This document shows, in pieces, positions 38,424 to 46,113 of a stretch of DNA of 64,000 nt. Position 1 is the first letter of the stretch. The number at the start of each line of letters is the position of its first letter. Both the position numbers and the translations under genes were made by a program. Location of the stretch: positions 29,360 through 93,359 of the forward strand of contig CAITUP010000041.1 of the NCBI GenBank assembly GCA_903895595.1. The letters are read 5' to 3'. The notes under the pieces were generated by a model. It was not told where the DNA came from and did no database searches. It saw only the letters and a program-made list of their open reading frames with translations. The stretch is from an uncultured Acetobacteraceae bacterium. GTDB taxonomy: Bacteria > Pseudomonadota > Alphaproteobacteria > Acetobacterales > Acetobacteraceae.

Positions 38424-39262
38424 GCTTGGACGATACGCTGGGTCTGGATACCCAGGCCCTCGACACCGAGGCGCATCACGTCGCCCGGCTGTAACCATGC
38501 CGGCGGCTTCATGCCGGCGGCGACGCCGGGGGGCGTGCCGGTGGCGATGACGTCGCCGGGGTGCAAAGTGATGAAGTGGCTGACGTAGCTGACGAGAGTC
38601 TTCACGCCGAACACCATCGTCTTGGTGCTGCCGTTCTGCATCATCTTGCCGTTGACCTCGGTCCACAGTTTCAACTGCTGCGGATCGGCGACCTCGTCTT
38701 TCGTCACCATCCAGGGGCCGGTCGGGCCGAACGTGTCGGCGCCCTTGCCCTTATCCCAGGTCGGGCCGCGTTCGAGCTGGAATTCGCGCTCGCTGACGTC
38801 GTTGCAGACGCAGTAGCCGGCGACGTAATCCATGGAATCGGCTTCCGACACGTAGCGGGCCTTGGTGCCGATGACGATGCCGAGCTCGACTTCCCAGTCC
38901 AACTTCTGGGAGTGGCGGGGGCGCAGCACGTCGTCGTTCGGGCCGCAGAAGGCGCCGCCGGCCTTGACGAAGATGATGGGTTCTTTCGGCAGCGGCATGC
39001 CGGTCTCGGCCGCGTGATCGGCGTAGTTCAGGCCGATGCAGATGTAGTTGATCGGGCGCACGACGCAGGGGCCGATGCGGGGATTGCCGCCAACCAGCGG
39101 CAGGGATGTCGGATCGATGCCCTTCAGCATGGCGATCTGCACCGGCGACAGCGCAAACCCGTCGATATCGCGGACCACGGCGGCGAGGCAGCGGATCCCG
39201 CCATTGGCATCCAGCATCGCGGGCTTTTCGGCGCCCGACGGACCGTAACGGAGCAGTTTCAT
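38420..39262 (-). CDS. fumarylacetoacetate hydrolase (FAH) family protein
   Basis: This 280-residue enzyme begins MKLLRYGPSGAEKPAMLD. The FAH core is YICIGLNYADHAAETG, FVKAGGAFCGPNDDVLRP, LDWEVELGIVIGTKARYV (metal-binding Glu residues), GYCVCNDVSEREFQLERG and TLHPGDVIATGTPPGV. Members are hydrolases, decarboxylases or isomerases of 2-oxo acids, such as 2-hydroxyhepta-2,4-diene-1,7-dioate isomerase. ATG 39262 was chosen; the frame is open to 39397. Confidence 0.88.
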   Translation of the reverse strand: MKLLRYGPSGAEKPAMLDANGGIRCLAAVVRDIDGFALSPVQIAMLKGIDPTSLPLVGGNPRIGPCVVRPINYICIGLNYADHAAETGMPLPKEPIIFVKAGGAFCGPNDDVLRPRHSQKLDWEVELGIVIGTKARYVSEADSMDYVAGYCVCNDVSEREFQLERGPTWDKGKGADTFGPTGPWMVTKDEVADPQQLKLWTEVNGKMMQNGSTKTMVFGVKTLVSYVSHFITLHPGDVIATGTPPGVAAGMKPPAWLQPGDVMRLGVEGLGIQTQRIVQA

Positions 39263-39360
39263 GGGTGTTTTCCCCGGTTGGTTAGAGTGTCTGGTCGCAG
39301 TTGTGCCGCATCTGGTGACAAAGCAACAGCGGTGCGAGCGGATTTTTTGTTGGGGGAGGT

Positions 39361-39636
39361 TCAGCCGCGCCGGCGGGCGAGGCTCTTGGCGCGCCACGCG
39401 GAGGGTTGGGTGCCAAGCAGCTCGGGGCGGGCTGCGGCGATATGGTATTCAACGGCGACACCGTTGAGGGAGGTGGGAGGCTGAATTGCGGGGGACGCAG
39501 GGAGAATGACCTTCAAGCTGTAGTTACCGTCATCGGCCTCGATCAGCCCGGCACCAATGGGGCGCATGTGGAGCTTGTCCGACAGCGTGTCGAACGCTGC
39601 CTTTCTCGCCACCAAAGCTTGGGCATACGATGCCAT
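39361..39636 (-). CDS. 91-residue protein, companion of the trypsin-fold protease
   Basis: No family was assigned. The core (residues 27-68) reads IGAGLIEADDGNYSLKVIL, a proline-containing spacer, then LNGVAVEYHIAA. That is the pattern of the small alpha/beta domain often found before bacterial trypsin-like peptidase domains (V-G-x-G-x...Y-x-x-K-V...L-x-G-V-P-V). Here it is a separate gene, 1 bp after the protease stop, so co-translation is likely. The first 24 residues are helical and the tail is basic (WRAKSLARRRG). It may be a chaperone, inhibitor or substrate of the protease. Confidence 0.6.
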   Translation of the reverse strand: MASYAQALVARKAAFDTLSDKLHMRPIGAGLIEADDGNYSLKVILPASPAIQPPTSLNGVAVEYHIAAARPELLGTQPSAWRAKSLARRRG

Positions 39637-39637
39637 G

Positions 39638-41083
39638 TCACGCGATCTCCATGCCGCTGATTGCCTTAACAGCCGTCAGTGGAGTCCCATATATGGCACT
39701 CCGATTACGGCCATTGAAAGCGGAAAGTTTGGCAGACCGGACACCGGCGACCAATTGAGCGAAGGGTTGCACCTTGCCGTCAACCGACGCTGCGATCAAG
39801 GCGCCACTGTCCCCAGCGAGAATTTGGTAGCCCGGGTTCAGTTCCATCTCCACCAGCCCTTCGGCATAGACCGTCCGGTGCTGGATAGGATCCCAGGCTT
39901 CCAGCCGGAAGTCCGTGGCCGTCACTATGCCGGTGGCTTCTCTTGTTCGTGCCGGGGACTTCAGAATCCCCAGGCCTGGAAGCGGGTTACGGTCATAGAT
40001 CAGCCCATCGATCATGTGGGTGCCCATGCGACGGTGTTGCTCTGCGTGGGGTAGATTGAAATCGCCCACGTCAATCAAGGCATAGTCGTGGGTTATCGGC
40101 GAAATTTCGGAACCGTTAGCGTGGCCATGCTGCGAAAGTCGCAGCGTAGGCAGGGCTTCAACCTCTCGGATTTTGCCGATCTCCTGACCGTTGGCGCCGA
40201 CGGATCGCGGCGGTGAGTACACAGGCGTCCCGACGATCCCTTCACCCCTGTTTTTCATGGTATGTCCCGACGTCAATCCGACGTAACGCCCCTTCTCCTT
40301 TAAAAGGAGGGTCAGCGATCCGACTGCGCCCTCACTGATATTCGCCGGAGCGCCGATATCGAATTGTCCGCTCGGTTTAACAACCCATCCTGTTGGGTCC
40401 CCTGAGAGGTGGCTTTGCAACACAACCGGAGATGACCATCGCCAGGAAACCAGCATCGACGTTCCCAGACGAAGGTCTTCATGAATGGTCCTCAGTACAC
40501 GCGGCCTGATCTGGCGATTCGATTGGAACCGCATCGCCAACCGAAACTTCGGATCGCCGTCCAGCGGCGTGGTGAGTTGCCGCAGACCTACCGCGAATGC
40601 GAATGGGTGGTCGCGGTACCAGCGGTGCCGCCAAGTGTGATCTTGCGCTGTCAAATTGTCGCTCTTGACTTCGCTCCAATCCGGTCCGACGAACGTGTCC
40701 TCGCCGTGAATCTTCATAATACGGGCTGCAAAGTCCGGCTCATTCAGCGCCTTGTAGAACCAGTCCGCTGCTTGCAAAGCCTCCGAATAACCGAGAAATT
40801 CCGGGGCGAGATTATGCAGGATGGCCGGCGCCTCCGCAGGCGGTAACATGTATTCGGCGTCGGCATTGTAGCGGACGGCGTGCCCGAAGACTCGGGTAAC
40901 GATTGCTGGTTTCGGACCATTTTCCGATCGTTCAACCGATCTCAACGCCGTGGCAAGCGCCATGGAATAATTGCCGGCACGGACATGTCCCATGGTTATT
41001 ACCGGGCTGGCAACCGATCGGTTGACGGCATCGCCGTCCGGCCCAGCGGCTGTATTGGTCGAATTTTCTGATGGTTCGCTCAT
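39638..41083 (-). CDS. trypsin-fold serine protease with unknown N-terminal domain
   Basis: This 481-residue protein has no signal peptide. Residues about 254-470 look like a chymotrypsin-fold peptidase: GLTSGHTM with the presumed catalytic His274, HDYALIDVGD with Asp333 (or Asp338), and LAGDSGALIAAS with Ser426, preceded by the typical GDSG. The N-terminal 250 residues (with HNLAPEFLGYSEALQAADWF and RHRWYRDHPFAFAVGLRQL) match no domain I know. The start overlaps the stop of the 183-residue membrane gene by 4 bp. G+C is lower than in flanking genes. Possibly a conflict or stress module; this is inference. Confidence 0.65.
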   Translation of the reverse strand: MSEPSENSTNTAAGPDGDAVNRSVASPVITMGHVRAGNYSMALATALRSVERSENGPKPAIVTRVFGHAVRYNADAEYMLPPAEAPAILHNLAPEFLGYSEALQAADWFYKALNEPDFAARIMKIHGEDTFVGPDWSEVKSDNLTAQDHTWRHRWYRDHPFAFAVGLRQLTTPLDGDPKFRLAMRFQSNRQIRPRVLRTIHEDLRLGTSMLVSWRWSSPVVLQSHLSGDPTGWVVKPSGQFDIGAPANISEGAVGSLTLLLKEKGRYVGLTSGHTMKNRGEGIVGTPVYSPPRSVGANGQEIGKIREVEALPTLRLSQHGHANGSEISPITHDYALIDVGDFNLPHAEQHRRMGTHMIDGLIYDRNPLPGLGILKSPARTREATGIVTATDFRLEAWDPIQHRTVYAEGLVEMELNPGYQILAGDSGALIAASVDGKVQPFAQLVAGVRSAKLSAFNGRNRSAIYGTPLTAVKAISGMEIA

Positions 41084-41631
41084 GGCTTGCTATCGGGTGC
41101 CTTCTCGTCGGGGTCCGTTTGGGGATTTCCTCCGGCACCCAGATTGACGATCTTCGCCATGCCATCTGTGAGAGTTTGGAAGTTCGCGGGAATCCCCTTG
41201 TGAACGATAGCAACGAGCCGGCCGGATTCATCTCGGTACGACAGTTCCGACTTCGCTATCAGCAAAAGAAACCCGATACTCAACGCCGTTACGCCAATCA
41301 GGCCAGCGAGATCTCCAACGAAACCGCGCAATTCCTGTGCGTTTTCGTGGATCGCCGCCGCAGCATCGATGCTGGCGGCGATATCGGGCGATGCTTCGGC
41401 GACCCGGTCAATCGTCTCCACCAGCATTGAGCCCAGCGCCCGCAACTCAGTCGCGGTGGGGAGCGCCGTAACGTCGGTGGCCAATCGGGCAAGATGCATC
41501 CCGACGTCCCGATCTGTCAGACCGTTAACGGACAGATACCGGTCCAAAAGATCCCGACCGACCATCGCCGCGACCTGAAATGTCGCGGCAAGTTCGGCGT
41601 CGCCTTCGAAAGGGTCGTAGGTATTGTCCAT
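41080..41631 (-). CDS. single-pass membrane protein, first gene of the protease unit
   Basis: This 183-residue protein has an N-terminal helical region (residues 1-105, with DLLDRYLSVNGLTDRDVGMHLARL), one membrane span at about 107-126 (DLAGLIGVTALSIGFLLLIA), then a short charged part with ESGRLVAIVHKG and a tail ending DPDEKAPDSKP. No family recognised. It heads a three-gene unit; ATG 41631 is followed by both other genes with an overlap and a 1-bp gap. It could anchor or sense for the protease. Confidence 0.6.
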   Translation of the reverse strand: MDNTYDPFEGDAELAATFQVAAMVGRDLLDRYLSVNGLTDRDVGMHLARLATDVTALPTATELRALGSMLVETIDRVAEASPDIAASIDAAAAIHENAQELRGFVGDLAGLIGVTALSIGFLLLIAKSELSYRDESGRLVAIVHKGIPANFQTLTDGMAKIVNLGAGGNPQTDPDEKAPDSKP

Positions 41632-41734
41632 GAGCGTGGGCGATCCTGATGTGTTGCGTCACACAACCGTCATGCAGCCGGCGCAACTCATAACATCGTC
41701 AATCGAATCCTGTCAAATCCTTTGGTGTTCGATT
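41632..41734. promoter_or_regulatory. probable promoter region of the protease unit
   Basis: About 100 bp with lower G+C, between the membrane gene start and the end of the SDR gene. A partial palindrome TGTGTTGCGTCACACAAC at about 41650-41667 could be an operator. No known box was matched. Confidence 0.3.
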
Positions 41735-42481
41735 TTACAACGTCAGCCCGCCATCGATGACCATGGCTTGGCCGGTGATGAATTGTGCCGCATCCGAGGC
41801 CAGATAAACAGCCAGGGCCGCGATTTCTTCGGCGGTGCCGAGCCGGCCCATGGGCTGGCGTTTGACGAAGGCCTCATGCGCGGCTTCCACCGACCCCGCC
41901 GTGCCCGCGTTCGCCGCGATGCGTTCGTCCAGGCTCGGGGTGTGGACGGTGCCGGGGCAGAGGCAGTTGCAGCGGATGCCCTGCGTCACGTAGTCGGTCG
42001 CGACCGAACGGGTCATGCCGATCACGGCGGCTTTGCTGGCGCTGTAGATGAAACGGTTCGGCACGCCTTTCAGGTTCGACGATACCGACGCCATGTTCAG
42101 GATGACGCCGTACTGGCGTTCCAGCATGCCCGGCAGGAAGGCGCGCATGGTGCGAAACATCGACCGGCAATTGAGATCGAAGGCGAACTCCCATTCCTCT
42201 TCCGTCGCTTCCAGTAGCGTCCCCTGGTGCACGAAGCCGGCGCAGTTGAACAGGATGTCGACCCCGCCGCCATCCCGCGCAGCCTGTGCGATGGCGGCGG
42301 GGTCGAGGACGTTCAGCGCCCGCGTCTCGATATTCGGCATCTTCAGGTCAGCCAGCTTGGCAGCGTTGACGTCGGTGGCAATCACGCGCGCACCCGCGGC
42401 GGCGAAGGCCAGCGCGGTCGCTCGGCCGATGCCCTGGGCGGCGGCGGTGACGAAGGCGGTTTTGCCGGTGAGGCTGGTCAT
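41735..42481 (-). CDS. SDR-family dehydrogenase (BDH2/fuconate dehydrogenase-like)
   Basis: This 248-residue Rossmann enzyme has the cofactor loop FVTAAAQGIGRATALAFAAAG, followed by ARVIATDVNAAKL, with Asp after the second strand suggesting NAD preference. NCAGFVHQGTLLEATEEEW follows. The catalytic pair is in IYSASKAAVIGMTRSVA, with Ser in NMASVSSNLKG. The C-terminus is FITGQAMVIDGGLTL. The subgroup includes 3-hydroxybutyrate dehydrogenase type 2 and 2-keto-3-deoxy-fuconate dehydrogenase. ATG 42481 was chosen. Divergent from the lipoprotein gene. Confidence 0.9.
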   Translation of the reverse strand: MTSLTGKTAFVTAAAQGIGRATALAFAAAGARVIATDVNAAKLADLKMPNIETRALNVLDPAAIAQAARDGGGVDILFNCAGFVHQGTLLEATEEEWEFAFDLNCRSMFRTMRAFLPGMLERQYGVILNMASVSSNLKGVPNRFIYSASKAAVIGMTRSVATDYVTQGIRCNCLCPGTVHTPSLDERIAANAGTAGSVEAAHEAFVKRQPMGRLGTAEEIAALAVYLASDAAQFITGQAMVIDGGLTL

Positions 42482-42688
42482 GGGGCTCGGTTCCGTTTGG
42501 GTGGTGGGGGTTTGCTGGCGGGCGGGGATTTGGTCAAGGGGCTGAGGTGGACGGTATGGTCGATCCGATCTTCTCGTGAAACGTCTTATCGCGTTGCGCC
42601 GCCTATGAGCCAAGCATGCCTTGAATCCGCCCCACTCCCCCCCTATCCATAATCCATGGGATGATCGCCATCCCGAGGAGAGGGTGCG

Positions 42689-43309
42689 ATGCGCCGAGGA
42701 CCGATCTTCGCCATGATTCTGCTGCCGTTGGCGGGCTGCGTCCCCCCGCCGGGCGGGCCGGGCTACGGCTACGGCGGTTACCCGCAACCGTATCAGGGCG
42801 GAGGCTATGCGCCGCCGGTCTACGGCGACCCGAATGCCGGCTATTCCGGTTACGCCTACAACGACGGCGCGCCCTACATCGTCGAGGAAGGAGTAACCCT
42901 GCCGCTGATCTTCTTCGGCGGCGCCTGGGGCTATTACGACCGCGAGCGGCATTTCCGGCGGGCGCCGGAACATGTTTATCGCGAGCTGCAGTCGCGTCAT
43001 CCGGGCGGGTCCGGTGCACGCGTATTCAGCGGACAGGCCGCCCCGCCGCACTTCAATGGTGGCGGTCAGGCCGCGCCGCATTTCAACGGCGGTGGCCAGG
43101 CCCAGCCCCCGCATTTCAACGGCGGTGGCCAAGCCCAGCCCCATTTCAACGCTCCCCCGCCGGTGCAGCACACGCAGCCGTCCTTCGCCGCGCCGCCGCA
43201 ACATGCCGCTCCGGTCGCCGCGCCACCCGTGCAGCACACAGCGCCCCCCGCTCGGCAGGAGGAACATCGCGGGCGGCAGCAGTGTCCGCCGGGGCAGTTC
43301 CGCTGCTGA
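42689..43309 (+). CDS. Gly/Pro/Gln-rich putative lipoprotein with tandem repeats
   Basis: This 206-residue protein has a short signal with lipobox LAGC (Cys17). A Tyr/Gly-rich region follows (residues 24-55), then a conserved-looking patch VEEGVTLPLIFFGGAWGYYDRERHFRRAPE, as in many short envelope proteins. Four tandem copies of PHFNGGGQA come next (about residues 119-157, DNA 43043-43150). The tail is rich in Pro, Gln and His and ends in CPPGQFRC. Function unknown; the repeats may vary in number between strains. Confidence 0.65.
   Translation: MRRGPIFAMILLPLAGCVPPPGGPGYGYGGYPQPYQGGGYAPPVYGDPNAGYSGYAYNDGAPYIVEEGVTLPLIFFGGAWGYYDRERHFRRAPEHVYRELQSRHPGGSGARVFSGQAAPPHFNGGGQAAPHFNGGGQAQPPHFNGGGQAQPHFNAPPPVQHTQPSFAAPPQHAAPVAAPPVQHTAPPARQEEHRGRQQCPPGQFRC
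43043..43150 (+). repeat. in-frame tandem repeat (PHFNGGGQA unit)
   Basis: Four units of about 27-33 bp, sharing CATTTCAACGGCGGTGGCCA or close variants. They encode histidine- and glycine-rich peptides inside the lipoprotein. Confidence 0.7.
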
Positions 43310-43315
43310 TCAGGG

Positions 43316-43760
43316 CCGCCGCGTCTGCGTCCAGCCCACGTATAACCCCGACGCGATGACGACCCCGGCGCCGAGCCGAGCATCTGAACGTAGGTGAACG
43401 GAGTCACGATGTTGGCCGGCGCGAAACCCAGCGCCGACGCCACGAAGTAATACCAGCGGACCTAACCATTGACACATCGGCGCGCGGTAAATCGTCATGC
43501 CGACGCAGGTCGGCATCCACGATTTGCTGGCCGCGACCAAGAAAGTCGTGGATGCTGACCTGCGTCAGCATGACGATGTGGCGAATTCCCGTGCGTCAGT
43601 GGTTAGTTCGGTTGGTATAATGGCTGATGGCGCCGAGGACTCCCAAAAAAATACAGAACAGCAGCAGGTGATATAGGCTCTCCGGCGTGCGCCATATGAA
43701 GGGTAGAACCAGCAGCATCCCGAAGGCCCTCGCCCAGGAGCAGGTTGCGGTCCCACTGCC
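43316..43760 (-). pseudogene. remnant of a DMT (EamA) transporter, split by a MITE-like element
   Basis: On the minus strand, about 43620-43760 reads GMLLVLPFIWRTPESLYHLL, then FCIFLGVLGAISHY. After an inserted element, about 43388-43458 reads WYYFVASALGFAPANIVTPF, then TYVQML, and finally in another frame GAGVVIASGLYVGWTQ with a stop near 43316. Together these are the last three membrane segments of an EamA domain, with a deletion after VQMLGSA and the first part of the gene gone. Family A copy 4 lies just beyond the broken end. Confidence 0.7.
43448..43620. mobile_element. MITE-like element with terminal inverted repeats
   Basis: The ends 43448-43473 and 43595-43620 are inverted copies of each other with about 21 of 26 matches (both contain CTAACCA and end TGAC inward). 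Inside are two hairpins, facing as an inverted repeat (43491-43525 and 43542-43577), each with its own small palindrome (GCCGAC..GTCGGC and GCTGAC..GTCAGC). No coding capacity. It sits within the transporter remnant. Confidence 0.65.
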
Positions 43761-43780
43761 GGGGTGGCGCGCCCCTAGGC

Positions 43781-43852
43781 GTCATGGTCGGGCTTGACCC
43801 GACCACCTCCCGTCAATTGGCCTGAGTTGGTCGGGTCAGGCCCGACCATGAC
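43781..43852. repeat. palindromic element, family A copy 4
   Basis: GTCATGGTCGGGCTTGACCC plus GACCA, a short spacer with CAATTGGCCTGAGT, then TGGTCGGGTCAGGCCCGACC plus ATGAC. It can fold into two hairpins or one long one. It lies between the transporter remnant and the amidohydrolase stop. Confidence 0.75.
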
Positions 43853-43862
43853 GTGCATGAAC

Positions 43863-44696
43863 TTAAAAACCATAAAGCTTGGCGGCGTTATCCACGAGAA
43901 CGCGCTGGCGGGTGGCGGTGTCGGTAATCCAGTCGCGGAACAAATCCAGCTGCAATCCGGCCTCCGGGCACGGGTCCATTTGCGGGTGCGGCCAGTCGGT
44001 GCCCCAGACGCAACGCTCCGGCGCGGCGGCGACCAGAGCGCGCACGTTGGCGCCGGTGTCGTCCCAAGGCTGCCCCTTCGACGACACCCGGTAGCTGCAC
44101 ACCTTGACCCAGGCATTGCCGCTGTCCAGCAGGCGCAGCAGGGCCTGGAACTGGGAATGACCGGTGCCGAGGTCCGACATCACCCCGCCGCAATGGTCGA
44201 TCACCACTTGCACCGGCAGTTTGGCCAGCACGGGCGCGATCTCCTCCAGCTTGTCGCCGTCGGCGTACACCTGGATGTGCCATCCGAGCGGGGCGATGCG
44301 GCGAGCGATGCCGGCGAGTTGTTCCTCGGGCGTGCCGCCGCCGGTCGCGATGTTGAAGCGGATGCCGCGGATGCCCTGGTCGTGCATGGTTTTGAAGGCG
44401 GCGTCGGAGAACGCCGCGTCCACCACCGCCACACCGCGGGCGCGATGCAGCCCGAATTGCCGCACGGCATCCAGGGTCACGGCGTTATCGGTGCCGGAGA
44501 CGCTGGCCTGCACCACCACCATCCGCTCGATCCCGACTGTTTCGGCCATCGCGAGGTAGTCCGGCACCAACGCTGCCGGCGGGTCGTAACGGCGGGAGTC
44601 GGACAGGGGAAACCGGTCGTAGGGGCCGAAGATATGGAAATGCGAGTCGCAGGTGCCCGGCGGGGCTTTTTGGCGCGGTGCGCGGGTCGTGCTCAT
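43863..44696 (-). CDS. amidohydrolase family protein (2-pyrone-4,6-dicarboxylate lactonase-like)
   Basis: This 277-residue TIM-barrel hydrolase has TCDSHFHIFGPYDRFPL with the H-x-H motif. VVVQASVSGTDNAVTLDAV, VQVVIDHCGGVMSDLGTGHS with the strand-6 His, and CVWGTDWPHPQMDPCPEAG with the strand-8 Asp follow. It is close to the LigI group, which opens lactone rings in aromatic breakdown. Metal use cannot be decided. The first gene on this strand here; the FAD oxidoreductase lies 41 bp upstream on the same strand, so both may be co-transcribed. Confidence 0.85.
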   Translation of the reverse strand: MSTTRAPRQKAPPGTCDSHFHIFGPYDRFPLSDSRRYDPPAALVPDYLAMAETVGIERMVVVQASVSGTDNAVTLDAVRQFGLHRARGVAVVDAAFSDAAFKTMHDQGIRGIRFNIATGGGTPEEQLAGIARRIAPLGWHIQVYADGDKLEEIAPVLAKLPVQVVIDHCGGVMSDLGTGHSQFQALLRLLDSGNAWVKVCSYRVSSKGQPWDDTGANVRALVAAAPERCVWGTDWPHPQMDPCPEAGLQLDLFRDWITDTATRQRVLVDNAAKLYGF

Positions 44697-44737
44697 GGTT
44701 GGTTTCCCCTCAACGGTGTTGGGGGAACTCTATCCTC

Positions 44738-46042
44738 TCACCCCGCCCGGGCAAACCGCGCCAGCCGGTAAGGCGAGGGATCGACAACCGGCGTATCCCC
44801 CACCACCAACTCCGCCATCAATCGCCCAGCCCCAGGCCCGATCCCGAACCCGTGGCCCGAGAACCCCGTCGCGATAAAGAACCCGGGAATCCGAGCGACC
44901 TGATCGATCACCGGTACTGCGTCCGGTGTCACATCCATCAACCCGGCCCAGCTCTGCGCCACCTTCATCCCCGCCATAGCCGGAAAAGTCCGCCCCAGCT
45001 CGGCACGCGCTTCCTCCAGAATGGCTTCGTTCGGCGCCGGATCGAGCACGCGAGTCGCCTCGAACGGCGTGGCCTCGTCCAGCGACCAGCGGCGTTTTGT
45101 CCGCCATTCCTCCCAGAACCGCTGCCCGAAACGCAGGCGGAACTCGTGCCGGTTGCCCACCAGATTCTGGCGGAAATCGCCGAAAAGCCGGAAGCTGTCG
45201 GGCACGATGTCGGCGGTGTTGGCATTGCGCCGCGCGATCGAATAGCCGCCGTCCAGCCGCTTGCGGATCGCCCAAACAGAACCGGCGGCGGTGATCTCCG
45301 GCCCTCCGGCAATCGGTTCCGTGCGGAAGACCGAACCCAGAACCTTCAACTGAGGCAAATCCAACCCGCTGTTTCCAGCGAACAGCCGCGACCACGCCCC
45401 GCCCGCCAGCACCACGGCGTCGCAGGCGATGCGGCCCTTTTCCGTGACCACACCCGCCACGCGCCCGCCCTGCAAATCCAGGCCGCGCACCGCGCATTCC
45501 GTCAAAATTACTGCCCCGGCCGCCCGAGCAGCCTCGGCGATGGCGGGCGCCGCGTGCGCGGGTTCGGCGCGGCCGTCGGTCGGCGTGTGCAAGCCAGCGG
45601 CGAAGCGGTGCGACGTGCCGGGCATCGCGTCCTCCAGCGCCTGTCCGCGCAGAAGGTGAGATTGCACCTGATACCGCCCCGCCTCCTCCAGCCACGCTTC
45701 CTGCGCCGCCACTTCCTGCTCGGTTTCGCACAAATACATAATACCGGCTTGGCGGAAGCCGGTTTCGCGGCCGGTGCGTTCGTTCATGCCGCGCCATAGC
45801 CGGAGGCTTTCCAGCGCCAGCGGCACCTCCCCGATGTCGCGGCCCATCGTGCGGCACCAGCCCCAGTTGCGGCTGGATTGCTCGCCGCCGATGCGCCCTT
45901 TTTCGCACAGCACGACCGCGTGGCCTTTCTCGGCGAGCGTCAGCGCGGTGGACACGCCGATGATCCCGCCGCCGATGACGACGATGTCGGTGCGGGCGGG
46001 AACGGTAGGGGAGGACGCGACGCGATCGACGGGAGGGGACAT
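44738..46042 (-). CDS. FAD-dependent oxidoreductase (DAO family)
   Basis: This 434-residue protein has the dinucleotide motif VVIGGGIIGVSTALTLAEKG and the SSRNWGWCR segment near residue 60, as in D-amino acid or sarcosine oxidase-like enzymes. The C-terminal part has WAGLMDVTPDAVPVIDQVA and GFSGHGFGIGPGAGRLMAEL. It oxidises an amine or amino/hydroxy acid, passing electrons to oxygen or a quinone; not resolved. It is divergent from hyuA, with 71 bp between starts. Confidence 0.88.
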   Translation of the reverse strand: MSPPVDRVASSPTVPARTDIVVIGGGIIGVSTALTLAEKGHAVVLCEKGRIGGEQSSRNWGWCRTMGRDIGEVPLALESLRLWRGMNERTGRETGFRQAGIMYLCETEQEVAAQEAWLEEAGRYQVQSHLLRGQALEDAMPGTSHRFAAGLHTPTDGRAEPAHAAPAIAEAARAAGAVILTECAVRGLDLQGGRVAGVVTEKGRIACDAVVLAGGAWSRLFAGNSGLDLPQLKVLGSVFRTEPIAGGPEITAAGSVWAIRKRLDGGYSIARRNANTADIVPDSFRLFGDFRQNLVGNRHEFRLRFGQRFWEEWRTKRRWSLDEATPFEATRVLDPAPNEAILEEARAELGRTFPAMAGMKVAQSWAGLMDVTPDAVPVIDQVARIPGFFIATGFSGHGFGIGPGAGRLMAELVVGDTPVVDPSPYRLARFARAG

Positions 46043-46113
46043 GGTTCGTTGGCCTGTTGCGCCCCGTCAGGTTAGAACGGGTTTTCGTCCACGACCAAAT
46101 GGAGCTTACCCGC

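Noticed and set aside
41650..41667. Palindrome as a known FNR/CRP-type operator
   Set aside because: TGTG...CACA is suggestive but the spacing and flanks do not match a consensus I can name.
43565..43756. A small Cys-rich minus-strand frame
   Set aside because: A neighbouring frame on the same strand gives EamA transporter segments, so this is a shadow of the remnant.
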